NCBI GenBank assembly: GCA_010092695.1 | Contig: JAADJJ010000001.1 | Location: 3,534,001 to 3,598,000 of the forward strand | DNA from: Enterobacteriaceae bacterium 4M9 | Lineage (GTDB): Bacteria > Pseudomonadota > Gammaproteobacteria > Enterobacterales > Enterobacteriaceae | Length of the DNA stretch: 64,000 bases | Direction of reading: 5' to 3' | Part shown: positions 27,294 through 34,854 of the stretch, in pieces | Layout: each line of letters starts with the position of its first letter | How positions within the stretch are numbered: position 1 is the first letter of the stretch | Program-made: the position numbers and the translations under genes | The notes under the pieces: model-generated | Told to the model about the DNA's origin: nothing | Seen by the model: only the letters and a program-made list of their open reading frames with translations | Database searches by the model: none

Positions 27294-28259
27294 ATGAGTA
27301 AACCTATCGTGATGGAACGCGGCGTCAAATATCGCGATGCCGATAAAATGGCCCTTATCCCGGTAAAAACCGTGGTGACCGAGCGCCAGGAGCTGTTAAG
27401 AAAGCCGGAATGGATGAAAATCAAACTCCCGGCTGATTCCACCCGAATTCAGGGCATCAAAGCGGCCATGCGCAAAAACGGCCTGCACTCGGTCTGTGAA
27501 GAGGCTTCCTGCCCTAACCTTGCCGAATGCTTCAACCACGGCACCGCCACCTTCATGATTCTTGGCGCTATCTGCACCCGCCGTTGCCCGTTCTGTGACG
27601 TGGCCCATGGTCGCCCGGTGGCGCCAGACGCCAACGAACCGACAAAGCTGGCGCAGACCATTGCCGATATGGGGCTGCGTTATGTGGTGATCACCTCGGT
27701 TGACCGCGACGACCTGCGCGACGGCGGTGCACAGCACTTTGCCGACTGCATCAGCGCAATTCGCGAAAAGAACCCGACCATCAAAATTGAAACACTGGTG
27801 CCGGACTTCCGTGGTCGTATGGATCGCGCGCTGGACATTCTCACCGCCACACCGCCGGACGTGTTTAACCACAATCTGGAAAACGTGCCGCGTGTGTATC
27901 GCCAGGTGCGCCCCGGTGCCGACTACAACTGGTCGCTGAAGCTGCTGGAGCGCTTTAAAGAAGCGCACCCGCATATCCCAACCAAATCAGGGCTGATGGT
28001 CGGCCTGGGTGAAACCAACGCCGAAATTATTGAAGTGATGCGTGACCTGCGCCGCCACGGCGTGACGATGCTGACGCTGGGACAATACCTGCAGCCAAGC
28101 CGACACCACCTGCCGGTGCAACGCTACGTCAGCCCGGATGAGTTTGAAGAAATGAAGGCCGAAGCGCTGGCAATGGGCTTCACCCATGCGGCATGCGGTC
28201 CGTTTGTTCGCTCTTCTTACCATGCCGATTTGCAGGCAAAAGGTGTGGAAGTCAAATAA
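27294..28259 (+). CDS. lipA: Lipoyl synthase
   Basis: Radical-SAM enzyme that inserts two sulfur atoms into protein-bound octanoyl groups. It has 321 residues, the E. coli length. The auxiliary [4Fe-4S] cluster ligands are C-x4-C-x5-C (CEEASCPNLAEC near 68-79). The radical-SAM cluster motif is CTRRCPFC near 94-101. The sacrificed auxiliary cluster is the sulfur source in this family. Confidence 0.97.
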   Translation: MSKPIVMERGVKYRDADKMALIPVKTVVTERQELLRKPEWMKIKLPADSTRIQGIKAAMRKNGLHSVCEEASCPNLAECFNHGTATFMILGAICTRRCPFCDVAHGRPVAPDANEPTKLAQTIADMGLRYVVITSVDRDDLRDGGAQHFADCISAIREKNPTIKIETLVPDFRGRMDRALDILTATPPDVFNHNLENVPRVYRQVRPGADYNWSLKLLERFKEAHPHIPTKSGLMVGLGETNAEIIEVMRDLRRHGVTMLTLGQYLQPSRHHLPVQRYVSPDEFEEMKAEALAMGFTHAACGPFVRSSYHADLQAKGVEVK

Positions 28260-28299
28260 GACCAACATATTTTGTTACATATGCCGTGCAAACGGCATA

Positions 28300-28329
28300 A
28301 AAAAACCGGCTCACAGTGGCCGGTTTTTT
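28300..28329. terminator. Bidirectional terminator between lipA and tatE
   Basis: AAAAAACCGGC and GCCGGTTTTTT pair across a short loop, giving a T-run on either strand. It lies between the convergent ends of lipA (+) and tatE (-). A second perfect hairpin, ATGCCGT/ACGGCAT, precedes it at 28281-28298. Confidence 0.85.
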
Positions 28330-28344
28330 CATTCAGGGTCTGAA

Positions 28345-28548
28345 TCACTCTTTATTTGAGAGACGCTCAGCCGGTGCTTCATTGCCTGATGCGGGCTTTG
28401 TCGCGCTGTCATCGTCGTTCATGGCTTTTTTGAAGCCCTTGATCGCTGCCCCGAGATCGCCGCCGAGCGTGCGTAACTTCTTCGTACCAAACAACAATAC
28501 AATCAGTACGCCAACTACCAGCAGTTTGGTAATGCTAATCTCGCCCAT
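28345..28548 (-). CDS. tatE: Twin-arginine translocase subunit TatE
   Basis: TatA-like pore component of the Tat export system. It has 67 residues from the ATG at 28548 (N-terminus MGEISITKLLVV as in E. coli). One transmembrane helix spans about 6-20, followed by the hinge FGTKKLRTLGGDLG and an amphipathic helix (AAIKGFKKAM), then an acidic and variable tail. A longer in-frame reading upstream to 28635 is not conserved. A GAGAAGG ribosome site precedes the ATG. Confidence 0.95.
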   Translation of the reverse strand: MGEISITKLLVVGVLIVLLFGTKKLRTLGGDLGAAIKGFKKAMNDDDSATKPASGNEAPAERLSNKE

Positions 28549-28663
28549 ATTTACCTTCTCTATCCACAACAACCGAAAAAACCTGAGTACATTAACGGTC
28601 ATTACTCGCGCTAACACAATAACAATCTGTAACAAGGTGAATCAAGACGCGTTGAATATTACG

Positions 28664-29452
28664 TCAGTTCAAACGCGGTGTTGCGAAGCGGCGATTTTTC
28701 AGCACCGGTAGTTGCGCGCGCACCTCAGCGACACGCGCGCCGGAGGCCTCAGCCACAATCAGCGCTGGCGTTTCAGCAGCCCCCGCCACGGTTATCCCGA
28801 AAGGATCCACCACACGGCTGTGACCAATGTTCTTATTGCCACACTCACCCGCCGCCGCAATCCAGCAGGTAGTATCCAGCGCTCGTGCAGCCAGCAGCGT
28901 CTCCCAGTGACGTTCTTTATGCGCGCCACGCACCCAGGCGGCAGGCAGTGCCAGAAGCTCCGCGCCGGCCAGCGCGAGGCTCAGTGCCAGTTCCGGGAAG
29001 CGCAGGTCATAACAGGTCATCAGCCCCACCTTCATGCCGGCCACCTCAATGAGCGGCGGCAGCGCGATACCGGCATCCACCAGCCTTGACTCCTGAATTC
29101 GAAACGCATCGTACAGATGCAGTTTTTCATAACGCGCCAGTATTTTCCCCTCACGTATCGCCAGCAGCGTGTTGGTCGCCCGACCTGAGGTCGTCGGCAC
29201 ATGTATTGTGAGTACCGTTGTCAGCGGCTTACCACGGCTTGCGCTCAGCAGGCCGTGTACATATGCGCCATCCAGTGCCTGCGCCGATTTTACCGACAAA
29301 TCGGGGTCATCGTCAGCACGCGCCAGCAACGCTTCTGGCAATACCAACAGGTCTGCATGCTGTGCGTTGGCCGAGCGCATCAGCGCCTGGCAAGTGCTGA
29401 GGTTCTCTTGCCACTCCTGAGTGACGGCAAATTGCCCAACTGCAACTCTCAT
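28664..29452 (-). CDS. ybeM: Deaminated glutathione amidase (Nit1/YbeM family)
   Basis: Nitrilase-superfamily hydrolase that probably repairs deaminated glutathione. It is 262 residues from the ATG at 29452, five bases after GGAG. The Glu-Lys-Cys triad is recognisable: Glu in VLPEALL near 42, Lys in YEKLHLYDAF near 108 and Cys in LMTCYDLRFPE near 145. The gene is intact here; the E. coli K-12 version is annotated as interrupted. It ends 115 bases before the tatE start on the same strand. Confidence 0.9.
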   Translation of the reverse strand: MRVAVGQFAVTQEWQENLSTCQALMRSANAQHADLLVLPEALLARADDDPDLSVKSAQALDGAYVHGLLSASRGKPLTTVLTIHVPTTSGRATNTLLAIREGKILARYEKLHLYDAFRIQESRLVDAGIALPPLIEVAGMKVGLMTCYDLRFPELALSLALAGAELLALPAAWVRGAHKERHWETLLAARALDTTCWIAAAGECGNKNIGHSRVVDPFGITVAGAAETPALIVAEASGARVAEVRAQLPVLKNRRFATPRLN

Positions 29453-29540
29453 CTCCACTCCTTAGCTTAGCGCGCTGGTCATCAGTGCATTCACGGCGCT
29501 ACACTCTTTATTACTCCAGGTCTTATTACAGGACAACCCC

Positions 29541-29924
29541 GTGTTTCAGATGTTTTTAGCAGTATTTATTGGTGGTGGTGTTGGCAGCACGGCGCGCTGG
29601 CTACTGGGCCTACGTCTTAACCCCGTACACAGCTCTCTGCCCATCGGGACGCTGACGGCAAACCTGGTGGGCGCTTTTATCATTGGCCTGGGCCTTGCCT
29701 GGTTTGGGCGCATGACACAACTCGACCCAATGTGGAAGCTGCTTATCACCACCGGTTTTTGCGGTGGGTTGACCACGTTTTCGACTTTCTCTGCAGAAAC
29801 CGTTTTTCTGCTACAGGAGGGGCGCTTTGAATGGGCAGCACTGAATGTGTTGGTTAACCTGTGCGGCTCATTTGCGATGACCGCCCTGGCGTTCTGGCTG
29901 GTTTCACAGTCAAGCCAGGCATAG
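29541..29924 (+). CDS. crcB: Fluoride ion channel CrcB/Fluc
   Basis: Dimeric inner-membrane channel that exports fluoride. It has 127 residues (E. coli length) beginning with GTG at 29541. Four hydrophobic segments are visible, with the family motifs GGGVGSTARWLL near 10-21, GTLTANLVGAF near 36-46 and GFCGGLTTFSTFS near 73-85. The 82 bases upstream do not show the conserved core of the crcB/fluoride riboswitch. Confidence 0.95.
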   Translation: MFQMFLAVFIGGGVGSTARWLLGLRLNPVHSSLPIGTLTANLVGAFIIGLGLAWFGRMTQLDPMWKLLITTGFCGGLTTFSTFSAETVFLLQEGRFEWAALNVLVNLCGSFAMTALAFWLVSQSSQA

Positions 29925-29984
29925 CATCTTAATTCTCACTTAAGGTTTTGTTGTCAGACTCCGCCTGGTAAAAGGAGAATGACA

Positions 29985-30086
29985 ATGAAAAATTTACTGC
30001 AAAAGGGTCAGGGCTGGGTAACGGTATTGTTGTGCGTTCTGATTGTGGCGGCGTTTCTGCACGGCTGGTTTATCAGTTGGGAATGA
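29985..30086 (+). CDS. 33-residue single-span membrane protein, unknown function
   Basis: An ATG at 29985 follows AAGGAG by seven bases, and the frame runs 33 codons to TGA 30084-30086. The translation begins MKNLLQKGQGW and continues with one hydrophobic segment (VTVLLCVLIVAAFLHGWF), a plausible inner-membrane helix with a basic N-terminus. It sits alone between crcB and the cspE terminator. I do not recognise the family. The ribosome site and membrane-like composition support a real gene; expression is not shown. Confidence 0.65.
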   Translation: MKNLLQKGQGWVTVLLCVLIVAAFLHGWFISWE

Positions 30087-30113
30087 GGCGGCTGACAGCC
30101 GAATTGCGGACAT

Positions 30114-30144
30114 AAAAAAACCCGCCCTGTTGGGTGGGTTTTTT
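30114..30144. terminator. Bidirectional terminator between the small membrane ORF and cspE
   Basis: A7 then CCCGCCC, TGTT, GGGTGGG and T6. It can serve cspE (minus strand) and the small ORF (plus strand). Confidence 0.85.
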
Positions 30145-30159
30145 AACACTTGCTGCAGC

Positions 30160-30369
30160 TTAGATAGCGATCACGTTAGCAGCAGAAGGGCCTTTGGCAC
30201 CGTTAGTGATTTCAAACTCAACGCGCTGGCCTTCAGCCAGGGTTTTGAAACCATTGCTCTGGATCGCAGAGAAGTGTACGAACACGTCTTTGCTGCCATC
30301 TTCCGGAGTAATGAAGCCGAAACCTTTGGACTCATTAAACCACTTAACGTTACCTTTAATCTTAGACAT
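30160..30369 (-). CDS. cspE: Cold-shock-like RNA chaperone CspE
   Basis: Small OB-fold nucleic-acid chaperone and transcription antiterminator. It has 69 residues from the ATG at 30369, differing from E. coli CspE at only a couple of positions. The RNA-binding motifs KGFGFITP (RNP1) near 15-22 and VFVHFSAI (RNP2) near 29-36 are intact. A leader hairpin GACACA/TGTGTC with a T-run (minus strand, 30389-30410) lies just ahead of the AAAGG ribosome site, as in csp leaders. Confidence 0.96.
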   Translation of the reverse strand: MSKIKGNVKWFNESKGFGFITPEDGSKDVFVHFSAIQSNGFKTLAEGQRVEFEITNGAKGPSAANVIAI

Positions 30370-30388
30370 CAATATTACCTTTACATGA

Positions 30389-30410
30389 AAAACGACACAA
30401 ATGCTGTGTC
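30389..30410 (-). promoter_or_regulatory. Leader hairpin of cspE mRNA
   Basis: On the minus strand GACACA and TGTGTC pair around a 5-base loop and are followed by GTTTTTC, 20-40 bases before the cspE start. It could be a transcription attenuator or a temperature-sensitive leader element; which is inference. Confidence 0.45.
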
Positions 30411-30556
30411 GGACACCAGTACATCAATTGTGGTGGCTTTTGTCCAGTCGAACTTTGCTAAAAAGTGATAATTATCGCCAACTTTTTTTTACAGCGTGAT
30501 TTACGCCTTATTTTTCAAAGAGTCGGCACAAAACATCGTTCAAAAAATATTCAACC

Positions 30557-31147
30557 TCAAAACTGGACACGTAACCAGGCAAAGTAAACATTACCGTTAT
30601 TGTAGGTTCCAGGGATGTAAGTCATCTGGAACGTTGCCGGACCATACCCGATGGATGCTAACGGCAGTACCGCCGGAATGGGAATGTACTTCCAGTTATC
30701 GCGCGCCGTCACCCCGGCAGTGTAGCCAAGGCCAAGACGGAAATTGTCGTCCGGCAGCGGGCGCCAGGTCGCTTCCCAGCCATAACCGGCAAACGGTTCC
30801 CATTTGTTGTAAGAGTCTTTAAAGGCCATCACATACAGCCCGTGCCAGTTGCCTTTTTCATCCCAACGCGACTGACCGATACCGGCTCCCCACGGGCGCT
30901 CATTATATTCGTCCGTTTTGTCTTTATCGTAGGCAAAACGCGCATGCCAGGTAATTGCCGGTATATAAAGATCGACATGCTGCGGCTCGTTCCATGTCTT
31001 TACAACGTTATCGGTAAAGGTGGAAAACCAGCCTTTCTCCTCACCGCTGGCGGCAAGCGCAGCAGAAGACATAAACAACTGAGCGACTAATACACTCAAA
31101 ATAAAGAAATACTTATTCAGTGTTCTCACTTTTTTTATTACCATCAT
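30557..31147 (-). CDS. pagP: Lipid A palmitoyltransferase PagP
   Basis: Outer-membrane beta-barrel enzyme that adds palmitate to lipid A, raising resistance to cationic peptides. It is 196 residues with a signal peptide ending near ALA-ASGEE. Catalytic residues are visible: His in ITWHARFAYD near 68 and Asp-Ser in FKDSYNKW near 111. The ATG at 31147 lies six bases after AGGA; GTG 31150 and ATG 31144 are alternatives. It is PhoPQ-controlled in E. coli; I could not identify a convincing PhoP box. Confidence 0.93.
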   Translation of the reverse strand: MMVIKKVRTLNKYFFILSVLVAQLFMSSAALAASGEEKGWFSTFTDNVVKTWNEPQHVDLYIPAITWHARFAYDKDKTDEYNERPWGAGIGQSRWDEKGNWHGLYVMAFKDSYNKWEPFAGYGWEATWRPLPDDNFRLGLGYTAGVTARDNWKYIPIPAVLPLASIGYGPATFQMTYIPGTYNNGNVYFAWLRVQF

Positions 31148-31764
31148 CACAAATCCTGACCCATAAATTACATGCTAACAGCTTAATCAAAGCTCAATGA
31201 GGTTCCACCCTGACAGGAACATATTATGCCTTTTTCTGGCGGCTTTACTCCATAATCCCAGGCCGATAAATTTCCTAATTTTTAGCGCAGCATGAGCCCA
31301 TTGACTAACTCCCTGAAAAACAGGCCAATCCCTATTAACCACTTCATTAACATGGTCTTTATTGTCAGCCGAACAACAGAAGTCCGGCCTGATCATTGAG
31401 GGTGAACAGGTTCCTGGTTATCAACGTTATTGGCCATGCTGATGTAAGGAATTAAATTAAGCATTTACTTATCATATTTTCATTTCATCCAACGTTCCTT
31501 TTCATGTAATAAAACATTTCACCAACATTTTACTTTCTTAATATAAACATTGCGGGTAAAAAAAGCGGTTTGCATTTTTTGTTAAGCCCGGCAGAATGTC
31601 ACAGCCGCTGGCAGTCGCTTGTCATAGACAGTCGCAAAGCGGCCAGCTGAATTGCGTTTCGCCCGTCGCATCGCATTGATTCTGTTTTTTATCTCACTTA
31701 TTTGTTGCCTGACTTTTTATCTGCACACGGTTGTGCCGAACTCTTCGGCGTAACAGGGGGCTTA
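31148..31764. other. AT-rich intergenic region pagP-dcuC, no supported gene
   Basis: 617 bases, visibly poorer in GC than the flanks, between divergently read pagP and dcuC. It must contain both promoters. A 69-codon minus-strand frame (31187-31396) has no ribosome site I trust and no recognised family. A single FNR-like half (TTGAT at 31677) is present before dcuC but lacks a good partner half. Confidence 0.6.
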
Positions 31765-33129
31765 ATGCTGACATTTTTAGAGTTATTTATTGGCGCAGTA
31801 GTCACTGCCGGTGTAGCGCGCTACATTATCAAAGGCTATTCCGCAACCGGCGTCTTGTTTGTCGGCGGTCTGGCTCTGCTAATTATTAGTGCGTTTATGG
31901 GCCATGCTATTCTTCCGGCCAGTGCGCAAACTACCGGACACTTCGTCACCGACATCCCGGAATACGTGAAAATACTGCTCATGAGCCGCGGCGGCGACCT
32001 GGGCATGATGATCATGATGCTGTGTGGTTTCGCCGCCTATATGACCCACGTCGGTGCCAACGACATGGTAGTTAAACTGGCCTCAAAACCGCTGCAATAC
32101 ATCAACTCGCCCTATCTGCTGATGGTAATGGCCTATTTCCTGGCCTGCCTGATGTCGCTTGCGGTCTCATCCGCTGCGGGACTTGGCGTACTGTTGATGG
32201 CCACGCTCTTTCCGGTGATGGTTAACGTTGGCATCAGCCGCGGCGCCGCGGCCGCTATCTGCGCGTCACCGGCGGCCATTATTCTGGCTCCCACCTCTGG
32301 CGATGTAGTACTGGCAGCCCAGGTGGCTGACATGCCGCTGGTGGATTTTGCCTTTAAAACCACGTTACCTATCTCTGTCGTCGCCATTCTTTGCATGGGC
32401 ATCGCCCACTTTTTCTGGCAGCGCTGGCTTGATAAGAAAGAGCACGTCAGCCATGAAATGCTCGACGTTAGCGAAATCCAGACCAGCGCCCCGTCGTTTT
32501 ACGCCATTATGCCGTTTTCACCGATTATCGGCGTGCTGATATTCGACGGTAAATGGGGTCCGCAGCTGCACATTATTACCATTCTGGTTATCTGCTTCCT
32601 GCTGATGGCGGTGATGGAATTTCTGCGCGGCTTCAATACACGTAAAGTGTTTGATGGCCTGGAAGTGGCCTATCGCGGAATGGCAGATGCCTTTGTGAGC
32701 GTGGTTATGCTGCTGGTTGCAGCAGGGGTCTTCGCCCAGGGCCTGAGCACCGTTGGCTTCATTCAGAGCCTGATTTCGATTGCCACCTCATTTGGCTCAG
32801 CAAGCATTATCCTGATGCTGGTGCTGGTCGTGCTTACCATGCTGGCAGCAATGACGACCGGCTCAGGCAATGCACCGTTTTATGCCTTTGCCGAACTGAT
32901 TCCGAAACTTGCCGCCCAGTCTGGCGTTAACCCAGGCTACCTGGTTATTCCCATGCTGCAGGCCTCCAATCTGGGGCGCACCATTTCGCCGGTGTCTGGC
33001 GTGGTGGTGGCTGTTGCAGGGATGGCAAAAATCTCACCTTTTGAGGTGGTTAAACGCACCTCTGTCCCCGTTATCGTCGGCCTGGCCGTGGTGATTCTGG
33101 CAACAGAAGTGCTGCTACCTTCCGGCTAA
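31765..33129 (+). CDS. dcuC: Anaerobic C4-dicarboxylate transporter DcuC
   Basis: Inner-membrane carrier that mainly exports succinate during fermentation. It has 454 residues from the ATG at 31765 (after CAGGGGG); E. coli DcuC has 461, the difference being a shorter C-terminal tail. About twelve hydrophobic segments and conserved stretches SRGGDLGMMIMMLCGFAAYMTH-type around 75-95 and SGNAPFYAF near 373 support the family. A strong terminator follows. Confidence 0.94.
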   Translation: MLTFLELFIGAVVTAGVARYIIKGYSATGVLFVGGLALLIISAFMGHAILPASAQTTGHFVTDIPEYVKILLMSRGGDLGMMIMMLCGFAAYMTHVGANDMVVKLASKPLQYINSPYLLMVMAYFLACLMSLAVSSAAGLGVLLMATLFPVMVNVGISRGAAAAICASPAAIILAPTSGDVVLAAQVADMPLVDFAFKTTLPISVVAILCMGIAHFFWQRWLDKKEHVSHEMLDVSEIQTSAPSFYAIMPFSPIIGVLIFDGKWGPQLHIITILVICFLLMAVMEFLRGFNTRKVFDGLEVAYRGMADAFVSVVMLLVAAGVFAQGLSTVGFIQSLISIATSFGSASIILMLVLVVLTMLAAMTTGSGNAPFYAFAELIPKLAAQSGVNPGYLVIPMLQASNLGRTISPVSGVVVAVAGMAKISPFEVVKRTSVPVIVGLAVVILATEVLLPSG

Positions 33130-33152
33130 TACCGGTATCCGGCGCCAATAAG

Positions 33153-33177
33153 AAAGCCCCTTCACGGGGCTTTTTTT
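33153..33177 (+). terminator. dcuC terminator
   Basis: AAAGCCCC, TTCAC, GGGGCTTTTTTT: a perfect stem with a T7 run, 24 bases after dcuC. Confidence 0.9.
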
Positions 33178-33220
33178 GTGGTTAAATAGCGCCACTTTCT
33201 TACCACTGACGGAACCGTTA

Positions 33221-34021
33221 ATGAAAACCAGAATTGCCTGCGCATTACTTTTTACTGCCCTTGGCGGCACAAGCGCCACTGCTAACACGCTGGTGGCGAC
33301 GCAATACGGTGATTTTGACAGCTACGTGCTGGCGCTCTCCTGGCAGAGCGGCTTCTGCCAGAGTATGAAAGAGCGCGGACGTAAGGTCCCGACAGAGTGC
33401 CGGTTACAGCAGGCCAGTGCTGACAAAACTGAGATGCTGACTATCCACGGCCTGTGGCCGAGCTTGCCGAAGTCCATCGCGGCCCGCGGCGTGGATAACA
33501 AGCGCTGGATGCGCTATGGCTGTGCCACGCGCCCTATTCCGAATATGCCTGAAGCCCAAAGCTCGCGTAAATGCGCGCTGCCGCAGACGGGCATCAGTAC
33601 AGACCTTGCCGATAAACTCAACGCTGCCATGCCCGGCGCGGGTGGCAACTCTTGCCTTGAGCGCTACGAGTACGCCAAGCACGGTGCGTGCTTTGGTTTT
33701 GACCCGAACGCCTGGTCCAGCACCCTGATTCGCCTGAACCAGGAAGTCAGACAAAGCGAACTGGGGCGCTTCCTGGCGGCAAATTACGGTGAAACGGTCA
33801 GCCGTAGCGACTTTAACCGTGCACTGGAAAAAACATGGGGCCGCAACAGCGTGAAGGCGGTGAAGCTCACCTGTCACGGTAACCCCGCCTATTTAACTGA
33901 GATGCAAATCAACCTCAAGGCTGAGCAGATTAATGCCCCGCTCAGTGCCGCGTCTTTCCTCGCACAGTCGCATCCGGGTAACTGCAATAAAAATTTCCGT
34001 CTCGATGCCGTAGGCTACTGA
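33221..34021 (+). CDS. rna: Ribonuclease I (periplasmic, T2 family)
   Basis: Non-specific periplasmic endoribonuclease producing 2',3'-cyclic phosphates. It has 266 residues (E. coli 268) from the ATG at 33221; a 22-residue signal peptide ends ATA-N. The two T2 active-site motifs are present, HGLWPSLP near residues 78-85 and YAKHGACFG near 153-161, and multiple cysteines would form disulfides. Position after dcuC is as in E. coli, without the cit genes that lie beyond it there. Confidence 0.95.
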   Translation: MKTRIACALLFTALGGTSATANTLVATQYGDFDSYVLALSWQSGFCQSMKERGRKVPTECRLQQASADKTEMLTIHGLWPSLPKSIAARGVDNKRWMRYGCATRPIPNMPEAQSSRKCALPQTGISTDLADKLNAAMPGAGGNSCLERYEYAKHGACFGFDPNAWSSTLIRLNQEVRQSELGRFLAANYGETVSRSDFNRALEKTWGRNSVKAVKLTCHGNPAYLTEMQINLKAEQINAPLSAASFLAQSHPGNCNKNFRLDAVGY

Positions 34022-34037
34022 GTCGCCGTTAGTCAGA

Positions 34038-34062
34038 AAGGCGCAGCCGCTGCGCCTTTTTT
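34038..34062 (+). terminator. rna terminator
   Basis: AAGGCGCA, GCCGC, TGCGCCTT then TTTT, 17 bases after the rna stop. Confidence 0.85.
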
Positions 34063-34214
34063 CATGCCTGCTCATCCGCTAAAGGGCGTCACTCACCTGA
34101 CGCACGCTTTCTTACCCTCGCCCGCGATAAAACCTGAAGATAAAAAATAATCACTTCATTTTTTGTTCCGCATTTCTCTGTCACACTTTCTCCTGTAGCC
34201 GACAGGAGGACATC

Positions 34215-34370
34215 ATGTACAACACTGAACATTATATTAAGAACCTGCGTACACTGTTTGACGCACAGCCGCGCCCGTCCATGCTTCCCGGCTGGCTGTG
34301 GCTGCCACCTGAACAACGTGAACGGCGGTTACGCGAGCTTTTACAGCCGCTCGCGAACACCTCACGTTAG
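34215..34370 (+). CDS. 51-residue small protein, unknown function
   Basis: An ATG at 34215 follows a perfect AGGAGG by seven bases and runs 51 codons to TAG. The product begins MYNTEHYIKNLRTLFD, has a Pro/Trp-rich centre (PGWLWLPPEQ) and ends with an Arg/Leu-rich helix (RERRLRELLQPL). There is no signal peptide or membrane segment. It stands alone between rna and the GntP-family permease. I do not recognise the family; the ribosome site and ordered composition make a real gene likely. Confidence 0.6.
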   Translation: MYNTEHYIKNLRTLFDAQPRPSMLPGWLWLPPEQRERRLRELLQPLANTSR

Positions 34371-34772
34371 CCGTGGCTGGAAGCTCGCCTACCGCCAGCC
34401 GCGCTATTTGCGGCAGGAATAACGCCTGCCGCTTAACACCTGTTACACCTGCCCTGTCTGCCCATCACCTGTTCAGCACAATAACTCGTGCTGACATCAC
34501 TCTTCTGTAACCGTTTTTCACCAGATGGCAAAGTAGCTCCTACACTCTTGTTGCAGACAATCGATGTACTCAAACCTGACGATTTTGCGTGCGCGTCGAA
34601 CATGCGCGCGTATGACTTCAGAAGGTATTTACCGGACATTTGAACGCCTTTTTAACGCAGATATGAGAACGAGACGCATGACGCCAGTGGAGAGACGGAG
34701 ATTTTATTTCGAATGTTTGAGGTTCCTCTCAAAATGTTAAACGCAGTACCAATTCTTATAACCACACTGTTG
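34371..34772. other. Intergenic region before the gluconate-type permease, no gene seen
   Basis: About 400 bases with no supported ORF. It holds the permease promoter region; TATAAC at 34757-34762 is a possible -10 just upstream of the operators, with no convincing -35. Confidence 0.5.
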
Positions 34773-34802
34773 ATGTTACCAGTATCATGTTACCGGTATC
34801 AG
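34773..34802 (+). promoter_or_regulatory. Two overlapping GntR-type operators
   Basis: ATGTTACCAGTATCAT at 34773-34788 and ATGTTACCGGTATCAG at 34787-34802 both match the gluconate repressor consensus ATGTTACCNGTAACAT/ATCAT closely, and they share two bases. They lie 53 bases before the permease ATG, downstream of a possible -10, a position suited to repression released by gluconate. The match is seen; regulation by GntR is inferred. Confidence 0.75.
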
Positions 34803-34854
34803 CGCGGATGGGTAGTCAAGCCGAGTCCGTGATAAAAGAACAGAGGTAGATGAC

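Noticed and set aside
29459..29540. Fluoride riboswitch before crcB
   Set aside because: The 82-base gap lacks the conserved riboswitch core and is too short to hold it with a promoter.
31187..31396. 69-codon minus-strand frame between pagP and dcuC
   Set aside because: No convincing ribosome site and no family; kept only as a note on the AT-rich spacer.
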